From Lentibacillus sp. Marseille-P4043 (lineage in GTDB: Bacteria > Bacillota > Bacilli > Bacillales > Amphibacillaceae): a stretch of 64,000 nucleotides of DNA. This document shows positions 1-8,920 of this stretch, one piece after another. The stretch covers positions 1,437,168-1,501,167 of the forward strand of contig NZ_LT984884.1 in assembly GCF_900258515.1 (NCBI RefSeq). The letters run 5' to 3'. Numbering within the stretch: position 1 is the first letter of the stretch; every line of letters starts with the position of its first letter. Position numbers and translations under genes: made by a program. The notes beneath the pieces were generated by a model, which worked only from the letters and a program-made list of their open reading frames with translations, was not told the DNA's origin and searched no databases.

Positions 1-1
1 C

Positions 2-229
2 GGTGATGTAACACTTTTGGCATACCCGTTTGGTCAATTTAGTTCTAATATAGTAAAGCTTGTGAAGGAAGCGGGTTTCACGATGGCCTTTACAACTGAA
101 AAAGGCTATGTGAAGCCAAATGATGATCCATACCAACTTAATCGGATTGGAATAACCCCGGATATGAGCCTTGAGAAATTTGAGGAAATTGTGAAGGGAG
201 AAGGAGCCAATCCATCGGTATCCGAATAA
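2..229 (+). CDS. Polysaccharide deacetylase, C-terminal fragment (cut by window edge)
   Basis: This is the last 75 codons of a gene whose start lies before the window. The frame is open from base 2 and ends at TAA 227-229. The residues (AYPFGQF, then an AGF..AFTTEKGY stretch and DDPYQLNRIGI) closely match residues 222-280 of the deacetylase at 7014-8405, so the family is NodB-type polysaccharide deacetylase (carbohydrate esterase 4), a cell-wall or surface-polymer modifying enzyme. Unlike that paralogue, it stops where the SLH repeats would begin, so at least this end lacks an SLH anchor. The substrate is unknown. A hairpin terminator follows at 287-321. Confidence 0.8.
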   Translation, partial: GDVTLLAYPFGQFSSNIVKLVKEAGFTMAFTTEKGYVKPNDDPYQLNRIGITPDMSLEKFEEIVKGEGANPSVSE

Positions 230-286
230 GCCTATTTGTACTATCGGGCAAAAAGAACTTAAAAAAATTTCTCTGCTATATTTAAC

Positions 287-321
287 TGGGTAAGGGCACA
301 TTATGCTCATACCCATTTTTT
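287..321 (+). terminator. Rho-independent terminator of the deacetylase
   Basis: TGGGTA (287-292) pairs with TACCCA (310-315), with further pairing inside (GGC/GCT), and a run of T follows directly. Confidence 0.7.
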
Positions 322-750
322 ACCTTTATATTCGCATTAAAGTAATTCTTATTTTGGTCGATAAAATATATAGATATGTAAATTAAGGGAAAGATGGAAT
401 TCAAAAGGGGAAACGTAAACTTTCTCCAAAAACTGACATGAAATATATGATTCAAATAATTGGAAACATGTTAAACCCAATTTCAAAAATGTATAGTAAC
501 CCCCAACTAATAGCGGATCTAGGGCCATAAATCAACTTGAATTTTTATACGAAACAAATAATTTGCACCACCTATGTACTTATAGATAGACTAAATGATT
601 AGAGGGATTATCCAATAATCTAAGGTTTTCCACAGGTTTTTCCAAATAAAACACTCCACATATTCGACTAGAATATCTACTAATTTTACAGACTATGGAT
701 AAATTCCAGATACACTTCCAATAACTAGTTATAATTCTATTAAATTCCGG
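322..750. other. AT-rich intergenic stretch without a visible gene
   Basis: This is the distal part of the long upstream region of the S-layer-type gene. I see no open frame with a ribosome binding site, no RNA gene and no convincing dyad. It is AT-rich, as is usual upstream of highly expressed surface-protein genes, and could hold further promoters or regulator sites that I cannot identify. Confidence 0.5.
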
Positions 751-780
751 TTGATAATAGCAATAGATTGCCTATATAAT
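751..780 (+). promoter_or_regulatory. Candidate sigma-A promoter of the S-layer-type gene
   Basis: TTGATA (751-756) and TATAAT (775-780) are separated by 18 bp. This predicts a start near 787 and an untranslated leader of about 115 nt before the ATG at 904. Long leaders are common on stable S-layer mRNAs. Confidence 0.55.
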
Positions 781-903
781 TGAGTTGTCGAGGGGGATTC
801 CCGCTTGATGAATTTAGTAAAAATTATAGTCTTGGTAAGGTAATTGGATAGCCCTCAGCATCCAGACACACATCAAGTTAATATAACTAGGAGGACTAAT
901 TTT

Positions 904-3276
904 ATGTCTAACAAAAATACTTATCGTAAGTTCGCAACAACTTCATTGGCAGCAACAGCAGCCGCTGTAGCAGTTGTACCTGCTGTATCAGCAGCAGAAT
1001 TTAACGGTTACACTGATGTTAACCCAGGAGATTCCCATTATGATGGAATCAAAGCTTTAACAGAACAAGGTGTAATCAAAGGTTATGAAGACGGTTCTTT
1101 TGGCGTATATGATAACGTAACACGTCAACAAGTAGCAGTTATGCTTTCTAAAGCGATGAACCTTGATACACCAAGTGACGTTGCTGGTGCATTAAATGTA
1201 TATAGCGATGTTGATGAAAACAGCCTATACGCAGAAGAAATCGCCGCTGTAACAGAAGCAAACGTATTTAAAGGAAGCAACGGTGAATTCAATCCTGATG
1301 AAGATATCACTCGTGAACAAATGGCTACTGTACTTGTTCTTGCATTCGGATTAGATCAATACGATGTTTCTGACGTAGACGTTAACTTAGACGGCGTTGG
1401 TGATTCACATGCTGATAGAGTACAAGTGTTAGCTAACCTAGAAATTACTAACCAAGTAGAAGATTTCCGTCCAGAAGAAGGAATTACACGTGGTGCTTTT
1501 TCTACTATGCTACATTTGTCACAGGAATATGTGAAAAACCATGAAGTAGATGCTGATATAGAGGTTGAAAGCGTAAGTGCAATTAACACTTCTACATTTG
1601 TAGTTACAGCTGAAAATGCTGAAGAAGCTAAAAAAGCTAGTAATTCATCTGTGGACGTTACATTAGATGGCGAAGCTTGGGAAGTTGTTTCCGTAACAGA
1701 TAACGAAAACGGTACTTACAATGTTGAAGTTGCTGACCTAGATGGTAAAAAAGGTACAATTTCAATCAATGGAAAAGAATTTGAAGTTGATTACAGTGAG
1801 AGTGCTTTAACATCCGCTATTTCTGATGTGAACAATGCCGAAGAAAATAACGTTATTGAAAAATTAGAAGCTCCAATATTAAACTTAACAGACATTGATG
1901 AAGATTCTGCAGTAAAGTATGTTGAAGAAATTGGCTCTAGCTTCACAACTACAAGAGTTCAAATTCAAGCAGCTGTAGACAGAGTTAATGAAGAAGTTGC
2001 AAAGGCACAAGCTGAACAAGTTGCGGCAGTAAACGATGCAAAAGGTGAGTTGGAGTTATTTAAAGCCTTAAATGACCTAGGAATTGATCGTGTTATTGGA
2101 TTAAATGATGCCGAAGATGGTGTCGAATCTGTAAGTCTAGGTCTAGATTATTATGATGCAATCTCTAATCAAACTACAGAAACAAAAACGCAAATCCAAG
2201 AAGTAGTGGATGCGGTAAACTCGGCCAAAGTTACTGATCTTGTAGAAAAGGCTGAAGCTGATCTAACTGATGATGCAGTTGAAAATGCATCAGGTTTACT
2301 TTCTAAATATGATAGCGGTAATGATAAGGATACAGTTGAAAAAGACTTCCAAACAAGACTAGATGTAGTATCTGCACTAGTTGATGTAAACGATGCAGAG
2401 AATGAAACTAATCTACTTAATTCAGTAAAAGCTGAAATCCTTGAGGTAGAAAACATTGATGATGATAATAAAACTGCATATATTAATGAAATTGATGAAT
2501 TAATTAAACAAAATAAAGATTTTGAATTCACTTCAGTTTCTCAATTACAAGCATTCATTGATGATGTGAATGCTGAAGAAGCTCAATCTTTAATTGATGC
2601 TGTAAATGACGCAGAAACACCTGAGGCTTTAAAAATAGCATTATCTAACCTTGAATCTCCAGAAGGATTCGACCAAGAAAGTGCTCAAAAACTTTTCTTA
2701 GAAGTTAATGGTGAAAAAACATATAAAAATGTGAAAGATATTAAAGCTGACTTCACTGAAAGTTACTTAGTATCTAAACTAAATGATGCTAAGAAAGAAA
2801 ATATTAACGATGCAGTAACCGCATTTGTTAATGAGTATGGTAACGATGCATATGTTAATACTCCTACTACAAATCGTAGTGAAGTTGTTGAAACTTTCTG
2901 GGTAAATAATGGTTCTGAACGTAATACTTTTACAACAGCACAAGAGGTTTCATCAGCATTAACTGAAGCAGTTGAAGAATATAATGGATATTTGGAATCA
3001 ATTAATAATGTTACAAGCACTACTCAAATGCGGACAGCATTGAATCTATTTGTTGATGATTTAGAAGCTGCGTATGGTGAGGAGTTAACTTCGAAGGTAG
3101 ATATGCTAAATGATTCTTCAGTTTACGCTAATGGTGATGTTACTGTTTCAGCGGCAACTGAAATTTATGAAGCGTTAGTTAGCAAACGTGCCGATGAAAA
3201 TAAAACTAATAATGACTTTGCTACTATTGTAGAAGCATGGGAAGTTCTTGACAGCAGCAACACAGATGAAAAATAA
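904..3276 (+). CDS. S-layer-type protein with three N-terminal SLH domains
   Basis: A 790-residue secreted protein. Residues 1-30 are a signal peptide (KK-poor start, Ala-rich core, cleavage after VSA). Three SLH domains cover roughly residues 35-210, with the usual YxDV...GVIKGYxDGSFG and TREQMA-type motifs; they bind pyruvylated secondary wall polymer. The remaining 580 residues are very acidic, Lys/Asn/Asp/Val-rich, with loosely repeated VNDAE-type helical segments, as in S-layer or large surface proteins. The ATG at 904 is chosen because AGGAGGA lies 9 bp upstream; the open frame extends further up but has no such site. The strong promoter, long leader and gene-end terminator fit a major surface protein. 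That it forms the actual S-layer lattice is inference. Confidence 0.85.
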   Translation: MSNKNTYRKFATTSLAATAAAVAVVPAVSAAEFNGYTDVNPGDSHYDGIKALTEQGVIKGYEDGSFGVYDNVTRQQVAVMLSKAMNLDTPSDVAGALNVYSDVDENSLYAEEIAAVTEANVFKGSNGEFNPDEDITREQMATVLVLAFGLDQYDVSDVDVNLDGVGDSHADRVQVLANLEITNQVEDFRPEEGITRGAFSTMLHLSQEYVKNHEVDADIEVESVSAINTSTFVVTAENAEEAKKASNSSVDVTLDGEAWEVVSVTDNENGTYNVEVADLDGKKGTISINGKEFEVDYSESALTSAISDVNNAEENNVIEKLEAPILNLTDIDEDSAVKYVEEIGSSFTTTRVQIQAAVDRVNEEVAKAQAEQVAAVNDAKGELELFKALNDLGIDRVIGLNDAEDGVESVSLGLDYYDAISNQTTETKTQIQEVVDAVNSAKVTDLVEKAEADLTDDAVENASGLLSKYDSGNDKDTVEKDFQTRLDVVSALVDVNDAENETNLLNSVKAEILEVENIDDDNKTAYINEIDELIKQNKDFEFTSVSQLQAFIDDVNAEEAQSLIDAVNDAETPEALKIALSNLESPEGFDQESAQKLFLEVNGEKTYKNVKDIKADFTESYLVSKLNDAKKENINDAVTAFVNEYGNDAYVNTPTTNRSEVVETFWVNNGSERNTFTTAQEVSSALTEAVEEYNGYLESINNVTSTTQMRTALNLFVDDLEAAYGEELTSKVDMLNDSSVYANGDVTVSAATEIYEALVSKRADENKTNNDFATIVEAWEVLDSSNTDEK

Positions 3277-3336
3277 TTAAATTAGCCCCTGGTAGCTTGG
3301 ATATATAGAGTCGGGTGGCAAATGGCAAGAAAAAGA

Positions 3337-3371
3337 AGTCCTGTAGGGAGAGATCTCTGCAGGGCTTTTTT
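3337..3371 (+). terminator. Terminator of the S-layer-type gene
   Basis: AGTCCTGTAG (3337-3346) pairs with CTGCAGGGCT (3357-3366), allowing G-U pairs, followed by six T. Confidence 0.8.
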
Positions 3372-3428
3372 GATTTTAATGAATTGATAGAGGTATTTAA
3401 TGAATAATAATTTAGAGTAAATCAAAAG

Positions 3429-3468
3429 GCTAACAATGGTAGATTTTTTGTCTCCCACCATCGTTAGC
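3429..3468 (-). terminator. Hairpin between convergent genes
   Basis: GCTAACAATGGT (3429-3440) pairs with ACCATCGTTAGC (3457-3468), with one mismatch. It lies just past the end of the minus-strand glycosidase gene and on that strand is followed by CTTTTG, so it probably ends that transcript. Confidence 0.6.
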
Positions 3469-3494
3469 TTTCATATAGTCCCGCTATTCATCTA

Positions 3495-5222
3495 TTACCG
3501 TAAATCCGTCCCCAAATACAAAAACGTCGCAAACTGCCCACGCGTTACAGGTTCCTTTGGACGGAAATTATCCAATTGATTTGTAATCCCCAAATCTGCT
3601 AGAATTTGAACACTTACTTTGTGAGTATTGCTAACATTATCAAGATTCACGTCAACGTTTTTCCCATCACTTTTAAGATCCAGTGCATTGACGAGCGTTG
3701 ATGCCATTTGTTCACGGGTTAGTGTTTTATTTGGCATAAATTTACCACCGCTTCCTTTAAATACACCAGCTTCTCCGACTGCTGCGATAAATGAAGCATA
3801 CTGATCATTTGCTTTTACATCGTTAAAATAGTTTTCAGCTTTATCAGGATTTGGAATACGTAAATCTAATGCTCTTGTAAACATAATGGCTGTATGGGGT
3901 CGAGTTAGTTCTTTATCAACGCCAAACGATCCATCTTCATATCCTTTAATACCTTTTTCTGTAAGCCATTGAATACCATCAAAATGGGAGTCCCCTGACC
4001 GGACATCTGTGTAGATTGGTTCGGGTGCAGTGGATACAGCCATCAACATCGTCGAGACAGCTCGTTCACTTCCGTCTGATGGAGAATTAGCTAAGGAAAC
4101 TTTATCTTTACCCGGATAGCGGACAGCCATTGTTGTGGAGCCTCCTCCATCAAGATTTAAGGCACGATCAGCACCAAGGCTGACCAAATACTTGGCAAAA
4201 TCAGTCATGTTCATTCCAACACTGTAGCCTTTTTGTCGTCCATCAACTGTTACAAAGAATACTTTGCCACCTGATTTATCAACTGCGACTGCTGTCCTTG
4301 GTGCTACTTGACGGGCTCTAAAACTATTAGGGTCCATTGAGAGTGAGACTTTTCCATTCTCGACAAGCATCGGACCGCTTGCCAGCATGAATGATGAATC
4401 CTCCCATTTGTCATCAATATCTACGGAAAGGGAAAGGGAGTCACCTTCTTCCATGTCAGCTAGTTTTTCCAAGCCATTGCCATGTGCGGATAAGACAAAT
4501 CCATTCTTTGGGATTTTTGTTTTTTCCGTATTTCCATAATCACGGATTCCTACTATCTTTCCTTTATATGTAGAGCCAAATTTAAGAGTAGGGTGAGAAG
4601 ATAGGGAAACAATAACTTCTTTTCCGTACTCATTTGTATCCGTATAGTCACTAGGGAAATCGGAAGTATATAACATAACGCTATCAGGTGTACGCTGTTT
4701 GTTCGTGCTTGTTATGGAATAGCCCTTACCATTATGTGTATATTGTAATCCTAATTGATAATGATCAATTATCCCTTTGCCATTTTCATTAACTCCAAAT
4801 GCAATTGGCTCATTCACATAGCTTGCATTTCCATTAGAAACTTCCCCGGCATGAACCAAGCGGCCGCTTTCAGAAACTAGATGCATTGGTTTCCTAAATT
4901 GGAAAAACGATCCATTTATCGCTCCGATAACTTTGTGTCCATCTTGATGATGTTGCAACGCCTGTGTAGTTGTTCGCTGGAGTTTATTTAAAACAGATGG
5001 ATAACCGATCTCCACATCTGTGAATGGATCATTAATGTTTATCTCCATAACCCGTACGGCATTTCCTGATGAACGAATATCCTTATAAGAAGCTCCATCT
5101 GAAATCTTAAAGCTATCTTTTACCGCTGCCTCCGTGTTTATTGGAAGACTAGTAAAGATTGTCAAGGTCACTAATAGAAATGCCAAAAAACGAAAAACTA
5201 TCTTTTTACTATTCTGTCTCAC
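3495..5222 (-). CDS. Phosphodiester glycosidase family protein with C-terminal SLH domains
   Basis: A 575-residue secreted protein. A signal peptide covers residues 1-32 (ends NTEA). Residues about 50-395 match the NAGPA/DUF2233 phosphodiester glycosidase family; the signature NLDGGGSTTMAVR sits near residue 355. Family members cleave sugar-1-phosphodiester bonds, for example in phosphate-linked glycans. Three SLH domains (about 405-575) should tether it to the wall. The start is GTG at 5222, with GGGGAG 10 bp upstream. A wall teichoic acid or secondary polymer substrate is plausible given the neighbours but is not shown by sequence. It is divergent from the next gene across a 150-bp gap. Confidence 0.85.
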   Translation of the reverse strand: MRQNSKKIVFRFLAFLLVTLTIFTSLPINTEAAVKDSFKISDGASYKDIRSSGNAVRVMEININDPFTDVEIGYPSVLNKLQRTTTQALQHHQDGHKVIGAINGSFFQFRKPMHLVSESGRLVHAGEVSNGNASYVNEPIAFGVNENGKGIIDHYQLGLQYTHNGKGYSITSTNKQRTPDSVMLYTSDFPSDYTDTNEYGKEVIVSLSSHPTLKFGSTYKGKIVGIRDYGNTEKTKIPKNGFVLSAHGNGLEKLADMEEGDSLSLSVDIDDKWEDSSFMLASGPMLVENGKVSLSMDPNSFRARQVAPRTAVAVDKSGGKVFFVTVDGRQKGYSVGMNMTDFAKYLVSLGADRALNLDGGGSTTMAVRYPGKDKVSLANSPSDGSERAVSTMLMAVSTAPEPIYTDVRSGDSHFDGIQWLTEKGIKGYEDGSFGVDKELTRPHTAIMFTRALDLRIPNPDKAENYFNDVKANDQYASFIAAVGEAGVFKGSGGKFMPNKTLTREQMASTLVNALDLKSDGKNVDVNLDNVSNTHKVSVQILADLGITNQLDNFRPKEPVTRGQFATFLYLGTDLR

Positions 5223-5324
5223 AAGTTAATATCTCCCCAATCAAATTAGTATAAGTTCACAAAATCTATTATAACTTCCATACTTGCTAAAATCTAGCAT
5301 ACAGGAGATTGGGAAATTGCCCCC

Positions 5325-5353
5325 TTACATAACATTTCATGAATTAGTATACT
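5325..5353 (+). promoter_or_regulatory. Candidate promoter for the SLT/SLH gene
   Basis: TTACAT (5325-5330) and TATACT (5348-5353) with a 17-bp spacer, 20 bp before the start codon at 5374. The leader would be very short. Confidence 0.45.
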
Positions 5354-5373
5354 AGGATCAAAGGAGGGCTAAT

Positions 5374-6792
5374 ATGAGAAAGTTAATAGTGATGCAAGTT
5401 TTAATACTAGGTTTCATTGGAATTACGGCACAAAGTGTGTTGGCAGACGCTCAAACAGAGTCTAGTAATCCATCTACGGACGAAATAAAGCAGTTGATTT
5501 CCGATGAGGCACGAGAAAGAGGGATTCCACCAGAAATTCTAAAAGCAATCGCATATGTGGAAACTGGATACCAACAATACAATTCAGATGGAACACCATA
5601 TATATCAGATGATTGCGGGATTGGTATTCTACAAGTGACACCGGAAAAAATTGATATTCCAGTAGATACGGATCGATTAAAAACAGATATGGAATACAAT
5701 ATTGAGATCGGTGCACAAGTATTGGAAAACAAATGGAATCTTGACTATTTGCCTAAACTGAATAATCATGACAAGACAAATTTAGAAGATTGGTATTTTG
5801 CCATCATGGCATATAATGGCCTGTCAAAGACGAATGATCCAAATATCCAACCGGATCATGGGGAAGAAAGGCCATATCAAGAAAAAGTTTATGACCGCAT
5901 GGAAGGATCTTCACTAATCTATTGGGACAAGGCGCATTTTATTTTTCCAACTTTTGATATCCGATACGATGGAAACAATGCGATGAAATTTCCAGATGGG
6001 AAGAACTATCAGACAAAAACAATTACACCTTCTCAGCAAATGTATGACAAAGGTGATATTGTCTATGTTGACAAGCGAGATGGTTCGGTTAGCTTGCACG
6101 AAGGCTCCATTGATGGCCCGGTAAATAGTAAACTTTGGCCATTTACCCCATTAACGATAGCAAGTGAGCCCGTTGAATCATCAAGTACAGGAAATGACTT
6201 TGCCTACTATAAGGTGAAAGGCGTTACAGCAGAAGGTTATATGGCATCAGCGTATTTAAACGAAGGAAGCAAGGAGATACTGTTTAACGACCCTATGGAT
6301 GACAAGCGTGCTGCAGCGCTCGCCTTCGCAGCAATGAATGGATATGTTCAAGGGTACCCTAATGGTGATTTTGGCTCAGGTGATTCATTAAAACGGGAGC
6401 ACGTTGCTGTTATATTGGATAACATACTATCACTTTCTGCACCAGGAAATTACCAAATGGTCGCAGATGATGTTGAAAAAGACAATCCGTATTATGAGCA
6501 ACTTGCTGAAGCGGAATTTAACAAATACCTTGGCGGTGGTGGGAAATTACGACCTAAAGAGTACTTCACCCGCTCCCAAATGGCACAAGTGATGACAGAA
6601 GCATTTGATACACATTACAAACAGCCGGAAGACATACACACATTTAAGGATCAGGAAAACATCTGGAATCCGGATGCTGTGAATACAATCTATTCGAATG
6701 ATGTAACTGTAGCAGATCCTTTCAACCCGAACGATCCAATTACACGGTCACAGTTTGCTATCTTTATTTACCGGACGATGGTAGATTATTAA
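5374..6792 (+). CDS. Lytic-transglycosylase-like protein with C-terminal SLH domains
   Basis: A 472-residue secreted protein. The signal peptide ends near residue 24 (VLADA). Residues about 35-165 resemble the SLT/lysozyme-like fold: IPPEILKAIAYVETG places the presumed catalytic Glu at residue 63, followed by GIGILQV and later YFAIMAYNGL. A middle segment (about 200-300) looks like an SH3-type wall-binding module, and three divergent SLH repeats run from about 305 to the end. Expected role: cleavage of peptidoglycan glycan strands at the cell surface. AAAGGAGG lies 8 bp before the ATG. A perfect hairpin terminator follows. Confidence 0.8.
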   Translation: MRKLIVMQVLILGFIGITAQSVLADAQTESSNPSTDEIKQLISDEARERGIPPEILKAIAYVETGYQQYNSDGTPYISDDCGIGILQVTPEKIDIPVDTDRLKTDMEYNIEIGAQVLENKWNLDYLPKLNNHDKTNLEDWYFAIMAYNGLSKTNDPNIQPDHGEERPYQEKVYDRMEGSSLIYWDKAHFIFPTFDIRYDGNNAMKFPDGKNYQTKTITPSQQMYDKGDIVYVDKRDGSVSLHEGSIDGPVNSKLWPFTPLTIASEPVESSSTGNDFAYYKVKGVTAEGYMASAYLNEGSKEILFNDPMDDKRAAALAFAAMNGYVQGYPNGDFGSGDSLKREHVAVILDNILSLSAPGNYQMVADDVEKDNPYYEQLAEAEFNKYLGGGGKLRPKEYFTRSQMAQVMTEAFDTHYKQPEDIHTFKDQENIWNPDAVNTIYSNDVTVADPFNPNDPITRSQFAIFIYRTMVDY

Positions 6793-6797
6793 TTTAG

Positions 6798-6832
6798 AAG
6801 CTTATCACCCATTAGTGGTGGTAAGCTTTTTA
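6798..6832 (+). terminator. Terminator of the SLT/SLH gene
   Basis: AAGCTTATCACC (6798-6809) pairs perfectly with GGTGGTAAGCTT (6817-6828), followed by T residues. Confidence 0.85.
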
Positions 6833-6849
6833 AGTTTCGTAGGGGTTCT

Positions 6850-6886
6850 CCAGCCGCCCCGGAAAGCGAAGTATACGGGCTGCTGG
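6850..6886. repeat. GC-rich palindromic element
   Basis: CCAGCCGCCC (6850-6859) pairs with GGGCTGCTGG (6877-6886) around a 17-base loop containing GGAAAGCGAAG. It is clearly richer in G+C than its surroundings and is not followed by a T tract, so it looks more like a dispersed palindromic repeat than a terminator. Only one copy is visible here. Confidence 0.4.
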
Positions 6887-7013
6887 GCAGAAAGAAACAA
6901 ACAATGTGAAAAAGCCCTCTAAGAAGAAAAGATAAACCACTAATTATTAGCCAACTATTAATTAAACTATGGTAAAATAGTATGGGTAAATAGGATAGAG
7001 AGGAAAAGTGAAC

Positions 7014-8405
7014 ATGCGTCATAATAAATTTTTACTAGGAATAGCTATAATAGCTTTTTTTATAATGGGGGCACAAACAACATATGCTGCTCAAGAATCT
7101 ATTAATCTGGATTCTGCTATAACAGAAGGAGATGTTTCTGATCCTGCGACACAAATCCCTGTTTTGATGTACCATGGCCTTTTGAAGAAGGCAGAAAATA
7201 AGATGTATCTCAATAACTCTAGCATTATCTCAGTGGAAAATTTCAAAGAACAAATGCAGTATTTGGCTGATAATGGTTACCATACTGTGACTGCTGCTGA
7301 AATGAATGATTTCTTGGCGGGGGAAATACAACTACCACGAAAAAGTGTCATGATTCAATTTGATGATGGGCTACGTAGTGTTTATCGATACGCATATCCG
7401 ATTATGAAAGAACATGGTCTTCATGGTATCGCCAATATTATCACAGGTCGAACAGATAAGGATTATGGAGTCGATTGGGACCCAGACAGAAACCAATATA
7501 TGAATCAAGAAATGTTGGATACGATATCCCCAGTTTTTGACATGCAAAGCCATACAAACCAAATGCATTTTCTTAGCAATGGGACGTCTGGGTTTATGTT
7601 GAAATCACCTGAGAATGCGTTTCAAGATCTTCGTACATCCAGAGACAAGTTGGCGAAGTATGGAGATGTGTTGATATTTGCATATCCGTTTGGTCAATAC
7701 AATGCTGATCGTAAGGAGCTTGTAAAAAAGGCTGGATTTTCGATGGCCTATACAATTAAAAAAGGATATATCAAGTCATGGGATGATCCTTATCAACTTA
7801 ATCGTAATGGAATTACACCTAAGACAAGCCTTCAAGAATTTAAAGCACTTGTATCAAAAACGGTATCACCGATATTTAAGGACATACCGCTAAATCATCC
7901 GAATTTCGATCAAACTTTTTGGTTATACAGCCATCATATTGTAAAGGGATACCCAGATGGTCATTTTGGTCCAAGGGAAAACATCAACCGTGCTCAAGCA
8001 GCCAAAATGCTTGTACAGGCACTAGGACTACAGGTTCCGGATCATGTTGAGGCCGCACCTTTTTCAGATATACCAGTGAACTATGGTGATCCCTATTTGG
8101 TGAAAGCTGTGACAGCATTAAAAGCGGCTGGGATTTTTAATGGCGATGATGGTAAATTTAGACCAGCTTCCGTTTTAACACGTGAACAAATGGCTACTGT
8201 TCTTGTAAATACGTTTAAGTGGGAAGCAGTGGATGATGCCGTTGTCAAAGATTTAGGTAAGGCAAGTGAGTCCCATCAAGTGAACATCAAGATTCTTGCC
8301 CAAAAATGTATCACGGTTCTTCCAAATGGATATTTTTCACCGCATGATCCAACAAGACGCCTTCATCTTGCAAGTTTTCTATATAAATCAATGCACCTGG
8401 AGTAA
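7014..8405 (+). CDS. Polysaccharide deacetylase with C-terminal SLH domains
   Basis: A 463-residue secreted protein. The signal peptide ends around residue 26 (TYA). Residues about 45-280 form a NodB (carbohydrate esterase 4) domain: IPVLMYHGL near the start, the QFDDG metal/catalytic-base motif at about 115-118, MQSHTNQMH supplying the histidines at about 177-184, and AYPFGQ at about 222. SLH repeats occupy about 284-463. Likely removes acetyl groups from peptidoglycan or a wall polysaccharide. ATG 7014 is preferred over GTG 7008 because AGAGAGG lies 10 bp upstream. It is a paralogue of the truncated gene at the window start. The third SLH repeat (KCITVLPNGYFSP) is degenerate. Confidence 0.87.
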   Translation: MRHNKFLLGIAIIAFFIMGAQTTYAAQESINLDSAITEGDVSDPATQIPVLMYHGLLKKAENKMYLNNSSIISVENFKEQMQYLADNGYHTVTAAEMNDFLAGEIQLPRKSVMIQFDDGLRSVYRYAYPIMKEHGLHGIANIITGRTDKDYGVDWDPDRNQYMNQEMLDTISPVFDMQSHTNQMHFLSNGTSGFMLKSPENAFQDLRTSRDKLAKYGDVLIFAYPFGQYNADRKELVKKAGFSMAYTIKKGYIKSWDDPYQLNRNGITPKTSLQEFKALVSKTVSPIFKDIPLNHPNFDQTFWLYSHHIVKGYPDGHFGPRENINRAQAAKMLVQALGLQVPDHVEAAPFSDIPVNYGDPYLVKAVTALKAAGIFNGDDGKFRPASVLTREQMATVLVNTFKWEAVDDAVVKDLGKASESHQVNIKILAQKCITVLPNGYFSPHDPTRRLHLASFLYKSMHLE

Positions 8406-8420
8406 TTCCAGGTGTTTTTT
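8395..8420 (+). terminator. Terminator overlapping the deacetylase stop
   Basis: ACCTGG and CCAGGT flank the TAA stop codon region and are followed by GTTTTTT. The stem starts within the last codons of the gene. Confidence 0.7.
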
Positions 8421-8444
8421 ACATTGCTGTATATCCGGGTAGGT

Positions 8445-8785
8445 TCAATCAAGCTTCAGCATGGCCGATTTTCTTATCCTAGCAGCCGCTGCATTACGGA
8501 TGAATCCCTCTAACAGTTTATTACTAGTCTTTGGTCCGACATTCCCATCCACAGTCAAACCATGTTGCTCTTGAAATAGGCGTACTGCTGTATCTGTTTT
8601 GTTATCAAAAGTCCCCGTGGCATTGATTCATAAACAATATACCCCCGATTTGTTTCCTCTAATCGATAGCTTGCAAAAACCTCCGATATCATAACAATAA
8701 CAGCAGTAGTTTTCTTATATATGATGTTTTTATAACTAGTTGTTGCTGATGAAACCGAGTTTATGGTTACCATATACTTACACAA
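8445..8785 (-). pseudogene. Frameshifted gene with a peptidoglycan-binding domain
   Basis: Read on the minus strand, one frame from about 8773 to 8620 gives MVTINSVSSATTSYKN... up to YIVYESMP. Near 8625 the coding signal moves to a different frame, which reads TGTFDNKTDTAVRLFQEQHG, LTVDGNVGPKTSNKLLEG and then a basic tail ending at the stop 8445-8447. The second part is a clear PG_binding_1 repeat, found in wall hydrolases and surface proteins. The two frames do not join, so the gene is broken. The amino-terminal part is not recognised. No catalytic domain remains. Confidence 0.7.
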
Positions 8786-8920
8786 TTTTTAATAGGTTCC
8801 GCTATTTAACACGGTTTCATATACTAGTATAATAATAGTAAAATAAGCATACTCTATAATATAAAGAATTCTCTTTCTGCTCAGGCGGAAACTAGCTTAT
8901 AAGAATAGGAGATGAGACGA

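Noticed and set aside
844..903. In-frame upstream extension of the S-layer-type gene
   Set aside because: The ATG at 904 has a strong ribosome binding site at ideal spacing and begins a textbook signal peptide; the extension has neither.
2169..2531. Minus-strand open frame of 120 codons inside the S-layer-type gene
   Set aside because: It is a shadow of a compositionally biased coding region: Ser/Thr-rich, no ribosome binding site, no family similarity.
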